Shown piece after piece: positions 17,080 through 24,756 of a stretch of DNA of 62,968 bases (the stretch's first letter is position 1; every line of letters starts with the position of its first letter). This DNA is from DASQFY01 sp036397815 (GTDB lineage Bacteria > Chloroflexota > Limnocylindria > QHBO01). The stretch spans positions 1 through 62,968 of the forward strand of contig DASWIE010000133.1 in NCBI GenBank assembly GCA_036397815.1, given 5' to 3'. The position numbers and the translations under genes are program-made. Under the pieces are notes generated by a model. It did not search any database. It was given only the letters and a program-made list of their open reading frames with translations, and had not been told where the DNA came from.

Positions 17080-17537
17080 CGGCCCCACTCGCGGCGCAGC
17101 AGGAAGGGCGTGGTGAGCGCCTCGCGATTGCTGACCGAGCGCAGCTGTTTGCGCGTCCGCTTCAGCAGCTTCCCGTGATAGCTCCCGTCGCCGTACGGCT
17201 CGTGCAGGCGGGCCACGTCCCAGTCGTGCGTGCCCGCGACCGCAGAGGCCGGGAGGTACCGGTCCAGGATGCCCTTCGCCTCGTCGATCGCGACGAAGCG
17301 GCGCGGCCGGGTCCCGTTGTCGAGCATTGTCATGAGGTCGGCGAACGAGGCCCCCACGTCAGCCACCAGGGTCGACAGCCGCTCCATGGTGCCCGGCATC
17401 CGCTCCTGCTTGAAGAGGGCGCCCAGCAGCGTCTTGCGGTCCTCGTCGTCCAGGCCGCCGAGCGCCTCGTGCAGGTTCGGCACGCCCGCCGCCGGATCGG
17501 CGACGGGCACCTCGTAGTCGTACAGGTGGACCATCAT
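17076..17537 (-). CDS. hypothetical protein, 153 residues
   Basis: Starts MMVHLYDYEVPVADP at 17537, ten bases after a TACCCT hexamer; 34 further residues are open upstream but cross an intergenic GACCGATG copy. The product is soluble and mainly helical (EALGGLDDEDRKTLLGALFKQ, MERLSTLVADVGASFADLMTML) with a basic C-terminus (KRTRKQLRSV). I recognise no family. It is translationally coupled to the 46-residue membrane protein that follows. Confidence 0.6.
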   Translation of the reverse strand: MMVHLYDYEVPVADPAAGVPNLHEALGGLDDEDRKTLLGALFKQERMPGTMERLSTLVADVGASFADLMTMLDNGTRPRRFVAIDEAKGILDRYLPASAVAGTHDWDVARLHEPYGDGSYHGKLLKRTRKQLRSVSNREALTTPFLLRREWGR

Positions 17538-17930
17538 GGCGGCACTCAGGGTAGACCGATGCGACCCGGCCCGCACTTGGTGTTCTCGTCCGCCGTCCTC
17601 ATTCGCGCGAAGGCTTGGTTCCGGAGTTCTTCCCATCACCTGCGCATGGTGACAGCGTTAGAGGCTTGAGCCGGCCGAGAGCAGCGGCGTGGAGGGCCGG
17701 CGTGAGCACGCCATGCGGGTTCCAGGCCCTCACCGTGCACGGCTGTTGCCTCCAGTGCTGCGGTGATGCTCGTATGAGAAGACGAGGTGGCCGACGATGC
17801 CAAGCGCCACTCGGACCAGCCCCCGAGCCACATCGAGGTCCCGAACATTGGCTCGTGGGAGTTCTGAGCTGCGCAGAGAATCGGCTGCCCGACGGTCATT
17901 GTCGACCTTGAGACGGGAGAGGTAACGAGA
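17538..17930. other. 393-bp region without a convincing gene
   Basis: It holds a GACCGATG copy at 17554-17561 and the TACCCT promoter of the leftward gene. Short frames on both strands lack the GC3 bias and start signals of neighbours. It may contain decayed sequence; nothing recognisable was found. Confidence 0.4.
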
Positions 17931-18389
17931 TTGCCACCGGCTCTCGACGGCCTGGCCCTGACCACAGTAGGTGGCGAGGCCGCGCTCGCGATGACGTCCG
18001 CGACCCGGGACGTTCAATTGTTTGGCATCGATGTGCGCTGGCTCGAAGATGGCCGAACTGAAACCATCCTCGGGACGCCAGCTGATCGGCCGCTCTTCTT
18101 GCATGCGGGTGTGTGGTGGGTGCCGGTCCTCCCGGGAGGGTGGGTCGAGATCGGCTTCGATCACCCGAACTGGCGCGGGGCGTTTGCCCTTCGCGTGACC
18201 GATGGCCGGATCGTTCTGCTGCCGGCCGCAAATGTGGACCCGCCACCGCCCCAAACCCGTCCCCGTCGGCCCCGCTGCGAACGGCTGACCTCCACCGTCG
18301 GTCTACAATCCGCGAGCGGTGCGGGCGCCTGCGCCCTCATCGGTCCATCACCTGAGGAGGTCCCGACCGGCGATGCTGCTCGAGGGTAA
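17931..18389 (+). CDS. hypothetical beta-rich protein, uncertain ends
   Basis: TTG at 17931 follows a GAGAGG about nine bases upstream. The first 105 codons look coding (GIDVRWLEDGRTETILG, WWVPVLPGGWVEIGFD, FALRVTDGRIVLLP), a repeated short-strand pattern. After a Pro run the frame continues through the fabI promoter (TACAAT at 18303) and overlaps the fabI start by 17 bases. GC3 is lower than that of neighbours. It could be a real gene, a truncated one, or an acquired fragment; the last 45 residues are doubtful. Confidence 0.4.
   Translation: MPPALDGLALTTVGGEAALAMTSATRDVQLFGIDVRWLEDGRTETILGTPADRPLFLHAGVWWVPVLPGGWVEIGFDHPNWRGAFALRVTDGRIVLLPAANVDPPPPQTRPRRPRCERLTSTVGLQSASGAGACALIGPSPEEVPTGDAARG
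18303..18308 (+). promoter_or_regulatory. -10 element TACAAT for fabI
   Basis: TACAAT with the likely start site near 18315, leaving a leader of about 58 bases that carries a CATCGGTC copy (18338-18345) and a GAGGAGG ribosome site before the ATG at 18373. Confidence 0.5.
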
Positions 18390-19155
18390 GCGGCTGCTCA
18401 TCACCGGCGTCCTGACCGACGACTCGATGGCCTTCGCGGTGGCGAAGGTCGCCCAGGAGAATGGCGCCGAGATCCTGCTCACCGGCGTGGGCCGCGGCAT
18501 GAGCCTGACGCAGAGGGTCGCGAAGCGGCTGCCGACCACCCCGGACGTGCTCGAGATGGACGTCAACAGCGATGAGCAGATCGAAGCGGTGCGCGCCGTG
18601 GTGACCAGCCGATGGGGGAGCCTGGACGGCGTCCTGCATTCCGTCGGCTTCATGCCGCAGGACGCGTTGGGCGGCAACTTCCTGAACACCCCATGGGACA
18701 GCGTGGCGATCGGCTTCCAGACGTCGGCCTTCTCGCTCAAGGCCCTGGCGGCGGGCATGCTCGAGCCGATGAAGGCGGCCGGCTCAGCCTCGGTCGTGAG
18801 CCTCACCTTCGACGGTCGCTACGCGTGGCCGATCTACGACTGGATGGGGGTCGCCAAGGCCGGGCTGGAGGCGACCACCCGCTACCTGGCGCGCGACCTG
18901 GGACCACACAGGATCCGGGTCAATACCGTCTCCGCCGGACCGATCCGGACCATGGCCGGCAGGAGCATCCCGGGCTTCGACCAGATCGCCGACACGTGGC
19001 TCAAGCGCGCCCCGCTGGGCTGGTCGATGACCGATGCGACGCCGGTCGGCCAGATGGTCTGCTTCCTGTTCTCAGACTGGTCGGCGATGACGAGCGGGGA
19101 GATGATCCACGTCGACGGTGGCTATCACGCGATGGGGACCGATCTCACCCGCTAA
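18373..19155 (+). CDS. fabI: enoyl-[acyl-carrier-protein] reductase (NADH)
   Basis: 260 residues, the usual size of FabI/InhA. It has an unusual dinucleotide loop (TGVLTDDSMAFAVAK), LHSVGF, and the catalytic pair in YDWMGVAK (Tyr, six residues, Lys), as in InhA. It reduces trans-2-enoyl-ACP in the last step of fatty-acid elongation. The ATG at 18373 follows a strong GAGGAGG; the frame is open 18 codons further. C-terminal GEMIHVDGGYHAMG is typical. Confidence 0.92.
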   Translation: MLLEGKRLLITGVLTDDSMAFAVAKVAQENGAEILLTGVGRGMSLTQRVAKRLPTTPDVLEMDVNSDEQIEAVRAVVTSRWGSLDGVLHSVGFMPQDALGGNFLNTPWDSVAIGFQTSAFSLKALAAGMLEPMKAAGSASVVSLTFDGRYAWPIYDWMGVAKAGLEATTRYLARDLGPHRIRVNTVSAGPIRTMAGRSIPGFDQIADTWLKRAPLGWSMTDATPVGQMVCFLFSDWSAMTSGEMIHVDGGYHAMGTDLTR

Positions 19156-19166
19156 GCGTGGAGTTT

Positions 19167-19314
19167 CCGTCACTCAGCAATGTGGTTACTCCTAAGCAGG
19201 AATCTCTGCCATTCCACCACCCCGGATGAGGGAATCTGAGCTCGGGACGTGCGGCGCGGCCTGGCGTTGCAGCGCTCGGTGTCGCTTACCAGTAACCCTA
19301 TTGCTGGATGACGG
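19167..19314. repeat. 31-bp inverted repeats around a tRNA-Leu-like 5' half
   Basis: Arms at 19167-19197 and 19284-19314 match inverted at about 25 of 31 positions (GCTTA, AGTAACC, ATTGCTG, TGACGG shared). The minus strand from about 19226 to 19193 reads CCGGGGTGGTGGAATGGCAGA and then CTTAGGA, which is the acceptor, D-arm and anticodon loop (TAG) of a tRNA-Leu; the 3' half is missing and the repeat arm begins there. The right arm overlaps the last codons of the Ada-like gene. Confidence 0.45.
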
Positions 19315-20125
19315 GTCGCATGGCCGCGCCGGTCGTCGCCTGGACGATTCGCTGTTCGTGGGCTACGAGCCAGGCCTTGCGCCAGCGCCCGCCGCCATAG
19401 TTCCCCGTCTCCCCGGACTTGCGGACGACCCGATGGCAGGGGATGACCAGCGCCACCCGGTTGGCACCGTTGGCCGTCCCCACCGCCCGCTGCGCGCCGG
19501 GACGCCCCACCCGCTCGGCGAGCTCCTCGTAGCTGAGGGTCTCGCCCACAGGGATAGCGCGCAGCTGTGACCAGGTGCGCTCCTGGAACGGGCTGCCGGG
19601 CACCACGACGGGCACATCGAAAGAGGTCCGCGCCTTCGCAAAGTACTCGTCGAGCTGCGCCTGCAGCCGATCCAGGTGTGGATGCCGTCCGGCAACAACC
19701 GGTCGGCCGAGGCGGTGTTCCAGCACCTCCAGCTGCGTCGGGAGCATCGGCCGATCGGTGAACTCCAGCAGGCAGATGCCGTCGTCCGTGGCCCCTGCCA
19801 GCATCCGCCCGAGGGGCGTGCGGAGCATGGCCACGACCGCGGCAGCGGCGCCGGAATGCCTTCGCCGGGTGCGGCGGGCGGCGGCCAGGATCGGGCGCAG
19901 CCGCTCGGCGCGCCGGAGCTCGGCGTCGGTCACGGCCACGCCATCGGCCTCGAGCGGGCGGCAGCGCAGGCACGCTCGGTAGCCCGCGAACAGGGCCTCG
20001 CGGGCCGTCGCGAATCGGTCGACATGGCCGGGAAGTGGTGCCGGGGCGGGGCAGCCCCGACGGCAGAAGATGCCGGTGGTGGTAACGGCGATGAAGTGCC
20101 GGTCATCGAGAAGCGGAAGCGCCAT
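19298..20125 (-). CDS. Ada-type zinc domain fused to O6-alkylguanine transferase, no AraC module
   Basis: 275 residues. The N-terminal Ada zinc domain is intact: TTGIFCRRGCPAPAP and GYRACLRCRP supply the four cysteines, the first of which takes methyl from DNA phosphotriesters in Ada. The C-terminal Ogt domain has VIPCHRVV with the acceptor cysteine and NYGGG. The central AraC DNA-binding module of about 85-90 residues is absent; only a short Arg-rich linker remains. It should repair alkylated DNA but probably cannot activate transcription as Ada does. AAGGA precedes the ATG. Confidence 0.82.
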   Translation of the reverse strand: MALPLLDDRHFIAVTTTGIFCRRGCPAPAPLPGHVDRFATAREALFAGYRACLRCRPLEADGVAVTDAELRRAERLRPILAAARRTRRRHSGAAAAVVAMLRTPLGRMLAGATDDGICLLEFTDRPMLPTQLEVLEHRLGRPVVAGRHPHLDRLQAQLDEYFAKARTSFDVPVVVPGSPFQERTWSQLRAIPVGETLSYEELAERVGRPGAQRAVGTANGANRVALVIPCHRVVRKSGETGNYGGGRWRKAWLVAHEQRIVQATTGAAMRPVIQQ

Positions 20126-20178
20126 GTTGATTCCTTCAGCTCTGGGTCCGCCGAATGAAACGCGGCACAGGTCCGCTT

Positions 20179-20196
20179 CGTGAGGCCGGCCTCACG
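20179..20196. terminator. 18-bp perfect palindrome at an operon end
   Basis: CGTGAGGCC followed directly by its reverse complement, overlapping the stop of the DUF6941-like gene. It could act as a terminator stem or bind a protein; there is no loop of its own and no T run. Confidence 0.4.
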
Positions 20197-20608
20197 CATT
20201 GGCGGCGCGGCGGTCCTGCCACATCAGGTTGACGGTGAACGGCGTGTTGCCGAGGACGCGATCCCCCGCCCGCAGCTCGATCCTGTGCCGCCCGAGCTCC
20301 TTGAGCTGGAGCCCCTTGAGGTCCGCCACGATGTTGGCGGTGGTGGCGTTGGGCGGCACCTCCAGCTGCATCTGCGGCGGGCGGGCGAGGAGTGGCGACC
20401 CGTCGGGCGCGACGACCTGCAGCGTGACCTGGTGGGTGCCCGGGTCAGCCTCCAGGACGGCCACGATGAAGAGCCGCCCATAGCTCGTCGGCAGGCGCGT
20501 GACGTTGATCTGGCTGAAGAGGCCGATGGCGCTCACCTTGCCGTCCTGCGACGTGATGGCGTGGTCGCACAGCAGCAGGCTGTGCAGCTCCAGGCGCGGG
20601 TCGGCCAT
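20192..20608 (-). CDS. DUF6941-like small beta-sandwich protein
   Basis: 138 residues beginning ADPRLELHSLLLCDHAITSQ and GKVSAIGLFSQI, typical of a short conserved family found in actinobacteria and Chloroflexota. The rest is alternating strands (FIVAVLEADPGTHQVTLQVV, HRIELRAGDRVLG). No enzyme motif. The ATG at 20608 lies two bases past the upstream stop. Last gene of the hmgA-hsp20 operon; no role in tyrosine breakdown is evident. Confidence 0.65.
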   Translation of the reverse strand: MADPRLELHSLLLCDHAITSQDGKVSAIGLFSQINVTRLPTSYGRLFIVAVLEADPGTHQVTLQVVAPDGSPLLARPPQMQLEVPPNATTANIVADLKGLQLKELGRHRIELRAGDRVLGNTPFTVNLMWQDRRAANA

Positions 20609-20610
20609 GG

Positions 20611-21093
20611 TCAATCGTCCCCGTCGTACAGATCCGGGTCGAGCAGCCACGCCAGCTCGCCGCGTCCCGGCTGCGGTGCGCCCTCGAAGTCGACGGCTGC
20701 CAGCCCGCCCTTTCGCAGCCGGACGGACGTAGCCCCGGTGAGCTCGGCCACCGCGCTCGACAGATCGGGCTCATGGCCGACGAACATCACGCGCTGCGCG
20801 CCGGGAAGCTCGGCGGCGGCGGCGGCCATGTCGGCCCAGTCGGCCCCCGGGCGCAGCCGGTCGTCCATGACTGGTGGCTCGTCCAGGCCCGCGCCTTCGA
20901 CGAAGAGCTCGGCGGTCTGCAGCGCCCGTGGCAGCGGCGACGAGATGACGACGTTCGGGCGCAGCTTCAGCCGCCGCCAAAGGGGCGCCGCCGCGCGAAG
21001 CGCCGCTACGCCCCTGGGAGTCAGCTCGCGGGCGTCGTCCTGGTGGGCGCGAGGCTGACCGGCCTTGCCATGCCGCAGGAAGTAGAGGATCAC
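20611..21093 (-). CDS. SixA-like histidine phosphatase
   Basis: 160 residues, the usual length of SixA. The catalytic RHG sits at YFLRHGKA near the N-terminus, with SSPLPRALQTAE and VGHEPDLS carrying the second conserved arginine and histidine. SixA removes phosphate from phosphohistidine of phosphotransfer proteins. The GTG at 21093 is in a GTGA overlap with the upstream gene, which fixes the start, although 23 upstream codons are open. Confidence 0.82.
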   Translation of the reverse strand: MILYFLRHGKAGQPRAHQDDARELTPRGVAALRAAAPLWRRLKLRPNVVISSPLPRALQTAELFVEGAGLDEPPVMDDRLRPGADWADMAAAAAELPGAQRVMFVGHEPDLSSAVAELTGATSVRLRKGGLAAVDFEGAPQPGRGELAWLLDPDLYDGDD

Positions 21094-21479
21094 GGCGTTT
21101 GTGGGGTGCGAATCTTCCAATAGGAATCCTTCTTGACCACGAGGCCGTCGCGAAAGGTCCACAGGTCACAGCCCCTGAACTCGAGCCGCTCGCCCTCGGT
21201 GGTCGTGCCGCTCAGGGTCCACTCCGACGCCCCACGATCGACCGCCACGAAGTGCTCGTCCTGGGTGTAGCGCACGTCGGGAATGCCGGTGAATCGGTCC
21301 AAGAAGGCTTGCCGGACGGCTGCCTTGCCGACGGCGCGACGTCCGTATGGCTCCGGGCCGCGCGGTGTCTCGAAGATCGCGTCGTCGGCGAACCAGGCCA
21401 TGATCCCGTCAAGGTCGTGGGTGTCGAAGGCTTGGGCGATCTGACGCAGCATCGTAAGCCGGCGCTCCTCTTCGGTCAT
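21090..21479 (-). CDS. SnoaL/NTF2-like protein
   Basis: 129 residues with the cone-shaped NTF2 pattern: a first helix (LRQIAQAFDTHDLDGIMAWFADDAIFETPRG), GRRAVGKAAVRQAFLDRF, and closing strands (WTLSGTTTEGERLEFRGCDLW, DSYWKI). Such proteins are small isomerases, hydratases or binding proteins. The ATG at 21479 overlaps the hsp20 stop (ATGA). A function cannot be fixed. Confidence 0.75.
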   Translation of the reverse strand: MTEEERRLTMLRQIAQAFDTHDLDGIMAWFADDAIFETPRGPEPYGRRAVGKAAVRQAFLDRFTGIPDVRYTQDEHFVAVDRGASEWTLSGTTTEGERLEFRGCDLWTFRDGLVVKKDSYWKIRTPQTP

Positions 21480-21868
21480 CCCCTTCCTCCACGCTGACCC
21501 GGGTGGCCGGCGGTCATGCCGCGGGCGTGCCCGGTGCTGGCCAGGGCCAGGGTGGCGGGTGCGGTGGCGGAAGTCTTCGGGAAGGTGATCGTCAGCACCC
21601 CGTTGCCGAAGGTCAGGTTGGCACGCGATGCATCGACCGGCCGCGGCAGCTCGATCGTACGCTCGAACGGGCCGTAGCTCCACTCGCGCAGGAGGTAGTC
21701 GATCCGCTCCTGCCCCGGACCGTGCTGGCGGGCACGGAGCGTCAGACGCCCGTCGTCGTGCACGTCGACGCTGATGTCCTCCGGCGCAATGCCCGGCATC
21801 GGCGCCACCAGCATCAGCTCGCGGTCGTTCTCGAAGAGGTTGATCGGGATGGCGGTGGCATCGGTCAT
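21476..21868 (-). CDS. Hsp20/alpha-crystallin small heat-shock protein
   Basis: 130 residues. The alpha-crystallin domain spans about residues 10-100 (APMPGIAPEDISVDVHDDGRLTLRAR, FERTIELPRPVDASRANLTFGNGVLTITFPK). The N-terminal arm is very short and the C-terminus lacks a clear I-x-I motif. It should hold unfolding proteins. It begins 27 bases after the hmgA stop, in a gap with two CATCGGTC copies (21859 and 21889), and overlaps the SnoaL-like gene. Confidence 0.85.
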   Translation of the reverse strand: MTDATAIPINLFENDRELMLVAPMPGIAPEDISVDVHDDGRLTLRARQHGPGQERIDYLLREWSYGPFERTIELPRPVDASRANLTFGNGVLTITFPKTSATAPATLALASTGHARGMTAGHPGQRGGRG

Positions 21869-21895
21869 GCGTTGGACGGCTCCTTCCGCATCGGT

Positions 21896-23113
21896 CTAGT
21901 CCGGGAACGCCTCGGGGCCGCGTTCCGACAGCTCGCGCGCGTGCTCGGCGCCGTCCTCCGGCGGGATCCAGGAATAGGGATAGCGATCGTCCTCGAGGTC
22001 TTTCGCCTGTCGGGTGAGGTGCAGCGGGTGGAAGGTGTCGATCATGACCGCCAGCTCCTCCGTTGCCTCTTTGCCGATGCTCGCCTCGACGGTGCCGGGG
22101 TGCGGCCCGTGGGGAATGCCCGCCGGGTGAACGGTGAAGGAGCTGATCTCGACCCCGCGCCGGCTCATGAAGTTGCCGGCCACGTAGTAGATGACCTCAT
22201 CCGAGTTGATGTTCGAGTGGTTGTAGGGCGCCGGGATGGCGAGCGGGTGGTAGTCGAACTTGCGCGGCACGAAGCTGCAGATCACGTAGTTGCGCGGCTG
22301 GAAGGTGAGATGCACGGGCGGCGGCTGGTGGACGCGCCCGGTGATCGGCTCGAAGTCGCCGATGTTGAAGGCGAAGGGCCAGAGGTGGCCGTCCCAACCC
22401 ACCAGGTCGAAGGGATGGTGCCGATAGTGATAGGCCGTGAGGCGCCCGCGGGTCTTGACCTCGATCACGAAGTCGCCGGCCTCCAGGTGCGCGGGCATCT
22501 CGTCCGGCGGCCGGATGTCGCGCTCGCAGTAGGGCGCGTGCTCCAGCAGCTGCCCGAAGTCGTTGCGGTAGCGCTTCGGCGGCTCGATCTTGGACGGCGA
22601 CTCGAGCCACAACATGCGCTGCTCGCTCCCGGCCGTCGGCACGAGCCGGTAGGTGGTGCCGATCGGGATGACGAGGTAGTCGCCTGGCCCGTAGGGGATC
22701 GGTCCGAAGACGGTCTCGAGCACGCCGGATCCCTCGTGGACGAAGAACATCTCGTCCGCCTCGCCGTTGCGGTAGAAGCGCTCCATCCCCTGGGCGGGGC
22801 GCACAACCCCGAACGTCACGTCGCTGTTGAAGAAGAGCGGGATCCGGCCGGTGATCGCGTCGCCCGTTGGCTCCACCCCCCTGGTGTTCACCAGGTAGTG
22901 GCGATGCGGCGCGTCCGACCACGCCTCGATCCCCACGTCTCGCACCTTCTCGATCTGGTGCGTCTGGGTGGGCGGGGTGTGGTGGTAGAGCAGGCTCGCC
23001 CGACCGGTGAAACCCTCCACCCCGAACAGCTCTTCGGCGTACAGGGAGCCGTCCGGCTTGCGAAACTGGGTGTGGCGCTTGTGCGGCACCTGGCCGCGCT
23101 GAACGTAGAACAC
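21896..23113 (-). CDS. hmgA: homogentisate 1,2-dioxygenase
   Basis: About 405 residues, matching bacterial HmgA. A cupin domain contains DEMFFVHEGSGVLETVFG and GDYLVIPIGTTYRL; the iron-binding end has HPAGIPHGPHPG, and SRRGVEISSFTVH is typical. It opens the ring of homogentisate to maleylacetoacetate in tyrosine breakdown. The GTG at 23113 follows AAGGA by seven bases and has TAGAAT 30 bases upstream; the longer frame crosses that promoter. hppD and the FAH-family gene are 3.6-7 kb away on the same strand. Confidence 0.88.
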   Translation of the reverse strand: MFYVQRGQVPHKRHTQFRKPDGSLYAEELFGVEGFTGRASLLYHHTPPTQTHQIEKVRDVGIEAWSDAPHRHYLVNTRGVEPTGDAITGRIPLFFNSDVTFGVVRPAQGMERFYRNGEADEMFFVHEGSGVLETVFGPIPYGPGDYLVIPIGTTYRLVPTAGSEQRMLWLESPSKIEPPKRYRNDFGQLLEHAPYCERDIRPPDEMPAHLEAGDFVIEVKTRGRLTAYHYRHHPFDLVGWDGHLWPFAFNIGDFEPITGRVHQPPPVHLTFQPRNYVICSFVPRKFDYHPLAIPAPYNHSNINSDEVIYYVAGNFMSRRGVEISSFTVHPAGIPHGPHPGTVEASIGKEATEELAVMIDTFHPLHLTRQAKDLEDDRYPYSWIPPEDGAEHARELSERGPEAFPD

Positions 23114-23142
23114 GGCGGGGTCCTTGCGCGTGCTGCCCGCCC

Positions 23143-23148
23143 ATTCTA
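23143..23148 (-). promoter_or_regulatory. -10 element TAGAAT for the hmgA-hsp20 operon
   Basis: TAGAAT on the minus strand places the transcription start near 23136, about 23 bases before the GTG of hmgA. Confidence 0.5.
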
Positions 23149-23267
23149 GGCCGGGCGCGCCCTCCGCCTGGAACCGATGCTGCCTGGCTGGTCTTCGCGC
23201 GCCGGTGTAGGCTGGTTGCATCAGCAACTAGACCGATGAAGCGGCCCGGTGCCGGGGCCTGAGAGGA

Positions 23268-23756
23268 ATGCTCGTGAACGTCACTCGCCTCAACCACGCC
23301 GTCCTCTTCGTCCGCGACGTGGACCGGGCCGCCGAGTTCTATCGGTCCGTGTTCGGCTTCGAGGAGATGGAGCGGCCGGCAGGCATGCGCGCCGCATTCA
23401 TGCGCTCGCCCACCGGTGGAAACCACCACGACCTCGGCCTGTTCGAGGTTGGTCCCGACGCTCCGCGTCCTCCTCGAGGATCGGTCGGCCTCTACCACCT
23501 GGCCTGGGAAGTGCCCACCATCGAGGACCTCGTCGCTGCCGCACGGGAGCTGTCCGCGGCGGGCGCCATGGGCGGCGCCAGTGACCACGGGGTCAGCAAG
23601 TCGCTCTACGGCCGCGACCCGGACGGCAACGAGTTCGAGGTGATGTGGCAGGTCCCGCGCGAGGCATGGGGCGACTTCGCCGAGCAGGCGACCATCATGC
23701 CGCTCGACCTGGAGGCCGAGCTGGCGCGCTGGGGAGCCGGCGCCTCGGTCCAGTAA
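23268..23756 (+). CDS. VOC family protein, paralog of the one at 16460
   Basis: 162 residues: NHAVLFVRDVDRAAEFYRSVFGF, GGNHHDLGLFEVG, VGLYHLAWEVP and RDPDGNEFEVMW. The layout and the NHHDL and DPDGNE blocks match the 147-residue VOC protein, with an added acidic C-terminal tail. It has the His/His/Glu set needed for metal binding. The ATG follows GAGAGGA. A ring-cleaving role is possible next to hmgA but unproven. Confidence 0.82.
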   Translation: MLVNVTRLNHAVLFVRDVDRAAEFYRSVFGFEEMERPAGMRAAFMRSPTGGNHHDLGLFEVGPDAPRPPRGSVGLYHLAWEVPTIEDLVAAARELSAAGAMGGASDHGVSKSLYGRDPDGNEFEVMWQVPREAWGDFAEQATIMPLDLEAELARWGAGASVQ

Positions 23757-23763
23757 CCCTCGC

Positions 23764-23785
23764 GTCAGTCCTCGGTCAGTCCTCG
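23764..23785 (-). repeat. 11-bp tandem duplication across a stop codon
   Basis: GTCAGTCCTCG occurs twice in a row (23764-23774 and 23775-23785). On the minus strand each copy carries GAGGACTGA, and the first TGA reached is the stop of the 70-residue gene. Confidence 0.8.
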
Positions 23786-23988
23786 CGCCGGACGCGGCGA
23801 CGGCCGCGATGCCGATGGCTGGGCTGCCGGGGCGCCGGGTCGTAGATGTCGTGGTCCGGACCTCGCTCGGAGAGCTGCTTCGCCACCAGGACGCTCGCTT
23901 CTCCCCCGACGCCGGCGACCGCGAAAAGGGCGGCGCGTACCCCATTCAGGATGCGCCGGATGGGAGAGGTCACCCGCTTGGTGGCCAT
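23776..23988 (-). CDS. small basic protein, 70 residues
   Basis: ATG at 23988 lies one base past the Crp/Fnr stop. The product has an amphipathic middle (SPIRRILNGVRAALFAVAG) and a tail rich in Arg and His (PSHRHRGRRRVRRED). No family recognised. Close spacing to the regulator suggests co-expression; the tail could bind nucleic acid. Confidence 0.5.
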   Translation of the reverse strand: MATKRVTSPIRRILNGVRAALFAVAGVGGEASVLVAKQLSERGPDHDIYDPAPRQPSHRHRGRRRVRRED

Positions 23989-23989
23989 C

Positions 23990-24691
23990 TCAGCGCTCCG
24001 CACGTCGCTCGAGGGCGTCGAGGTCGGCGACGACCAGCCGCTCGTGGTCGAGCTGCACCAGCCCGTCGTCGATGAGCTCGGCGAGCAGCCGGTTCACGCT
24101 CTGCCGCGTCCCTCCGATCATGGCCGCCAGGTCGGACTGGGTGTACGGCCAGTCCAGCTCGATCGGGCCCCGGCCGCCCGGCTGGGCCTGGCGGGCGAGC
24201 TGCGTCAGCCTGGCCGCCAGCCGGCCGGCGAGGTCCAGGAAGTGCAGCTCCTCGACGTGCTTCGTGAGCCGCCGCAGCTGCGCGGCGAGCGCCTCGAACA
24301 GGGCGTCGCGCAGCTCGGGGTGGTGGTCGACCAGCTCGCGGAAGACGTCGCGCGGCAGGCTCAGGGTCTCGGTCGGCTCCACGGCGGTCGCGGTGGCGGA
24401 TCGGGGCTGCCCATCCAGCAGGGCCAGCTCGCCGAAGAAGTCGCCGGGTCGCAGGGTGGCGATGATCGCCTCGTCACCCTCCGGCGATGGAAGGACGATC
24501 TTCACCGCGCCGTCGGTGATGACGTGCAGCGCGTCGCCCGGGTCGCCCTGGTGAAAGACCACCTCGTTGCGCCGGAAATGACGGTGCCGCAGGCGACGCC
24601 CAACCTCGATCAGCACCCCTTCCGGACACGGTTCGAACAGGGGGCAGCGGCGGAGCGCCTCGATCGCCTGCGCGTCGTCGACGGTTGTCAC
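23990..24691 (-). CDS. Crp/Fnr family transcription regulator
   Basis: 233 residues. A cyclic-nucleotide-binding barrel (about 20-130: VVFHQGDPGDALHVITDGAVKI, GDFFGELALLDGQPRSATATA), a dimer helix, then a winged helix-turn-helix (TQSDLAAMIGGTRQSVNRLLAEL). The FGELALLDGxxRSA phosphate-binding cassette is close to true cAMP receptors. No Fnr-type cysteines are seen. The GTG at 24691 is nine bases after TACACT, a leaderless layout. It is divergent from the decayed deacetylase gene, sharing a 66-bp control region. Confidence 0.85.
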   Translation of the reverse strand: MTTVDDAQAIEALRRCPLFEPCPEGVLIEVGRRLRHRHFRRNEVVFHQGDPGDALHVITDGAVKIVLPSPEGDEAIIATLRPGDFFGELALLDGQPRSATATAVEPTETLSLPRDVFRELVDHHPELRDALFEALAAQLRRLTKHVEELHFLDLAGRLAARLTQLARQAQPGGRGPIELDWPYTQSDLAAMIGGTRQSVNRLLAELIDDGLVQLDHERLVVADLDALERRAER

Positions 24692-24700
24692 TGGGCGGCC

Positions 24701-24748
24701 AGTGTACGACGCGCGCGAGGCCGCGGGCGAGGCCTGCATCGGTACACT
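24701..24748. promoter_or_regulatory. back-to-back leaderless promoters
   Basis: TACACT on the minus strand (24706-24701) serves the Crp/Fnr gene and TACACT on the plus strand (24743-24748) serves the deacetylase-like locus. The start codons are nine and eight bases away. A CATCGGT copy overlaps the right promoter. Confidence 0.55.
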
Positions 24749-24756
24749 CAGGGCCC

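Noticed and set aside
17636..18254. Leftward frames of 109-174 residues opposite the 17931 gene
   Set aside because: They have poor third-position bias, no start signals and run opposite a more gene-like frame.
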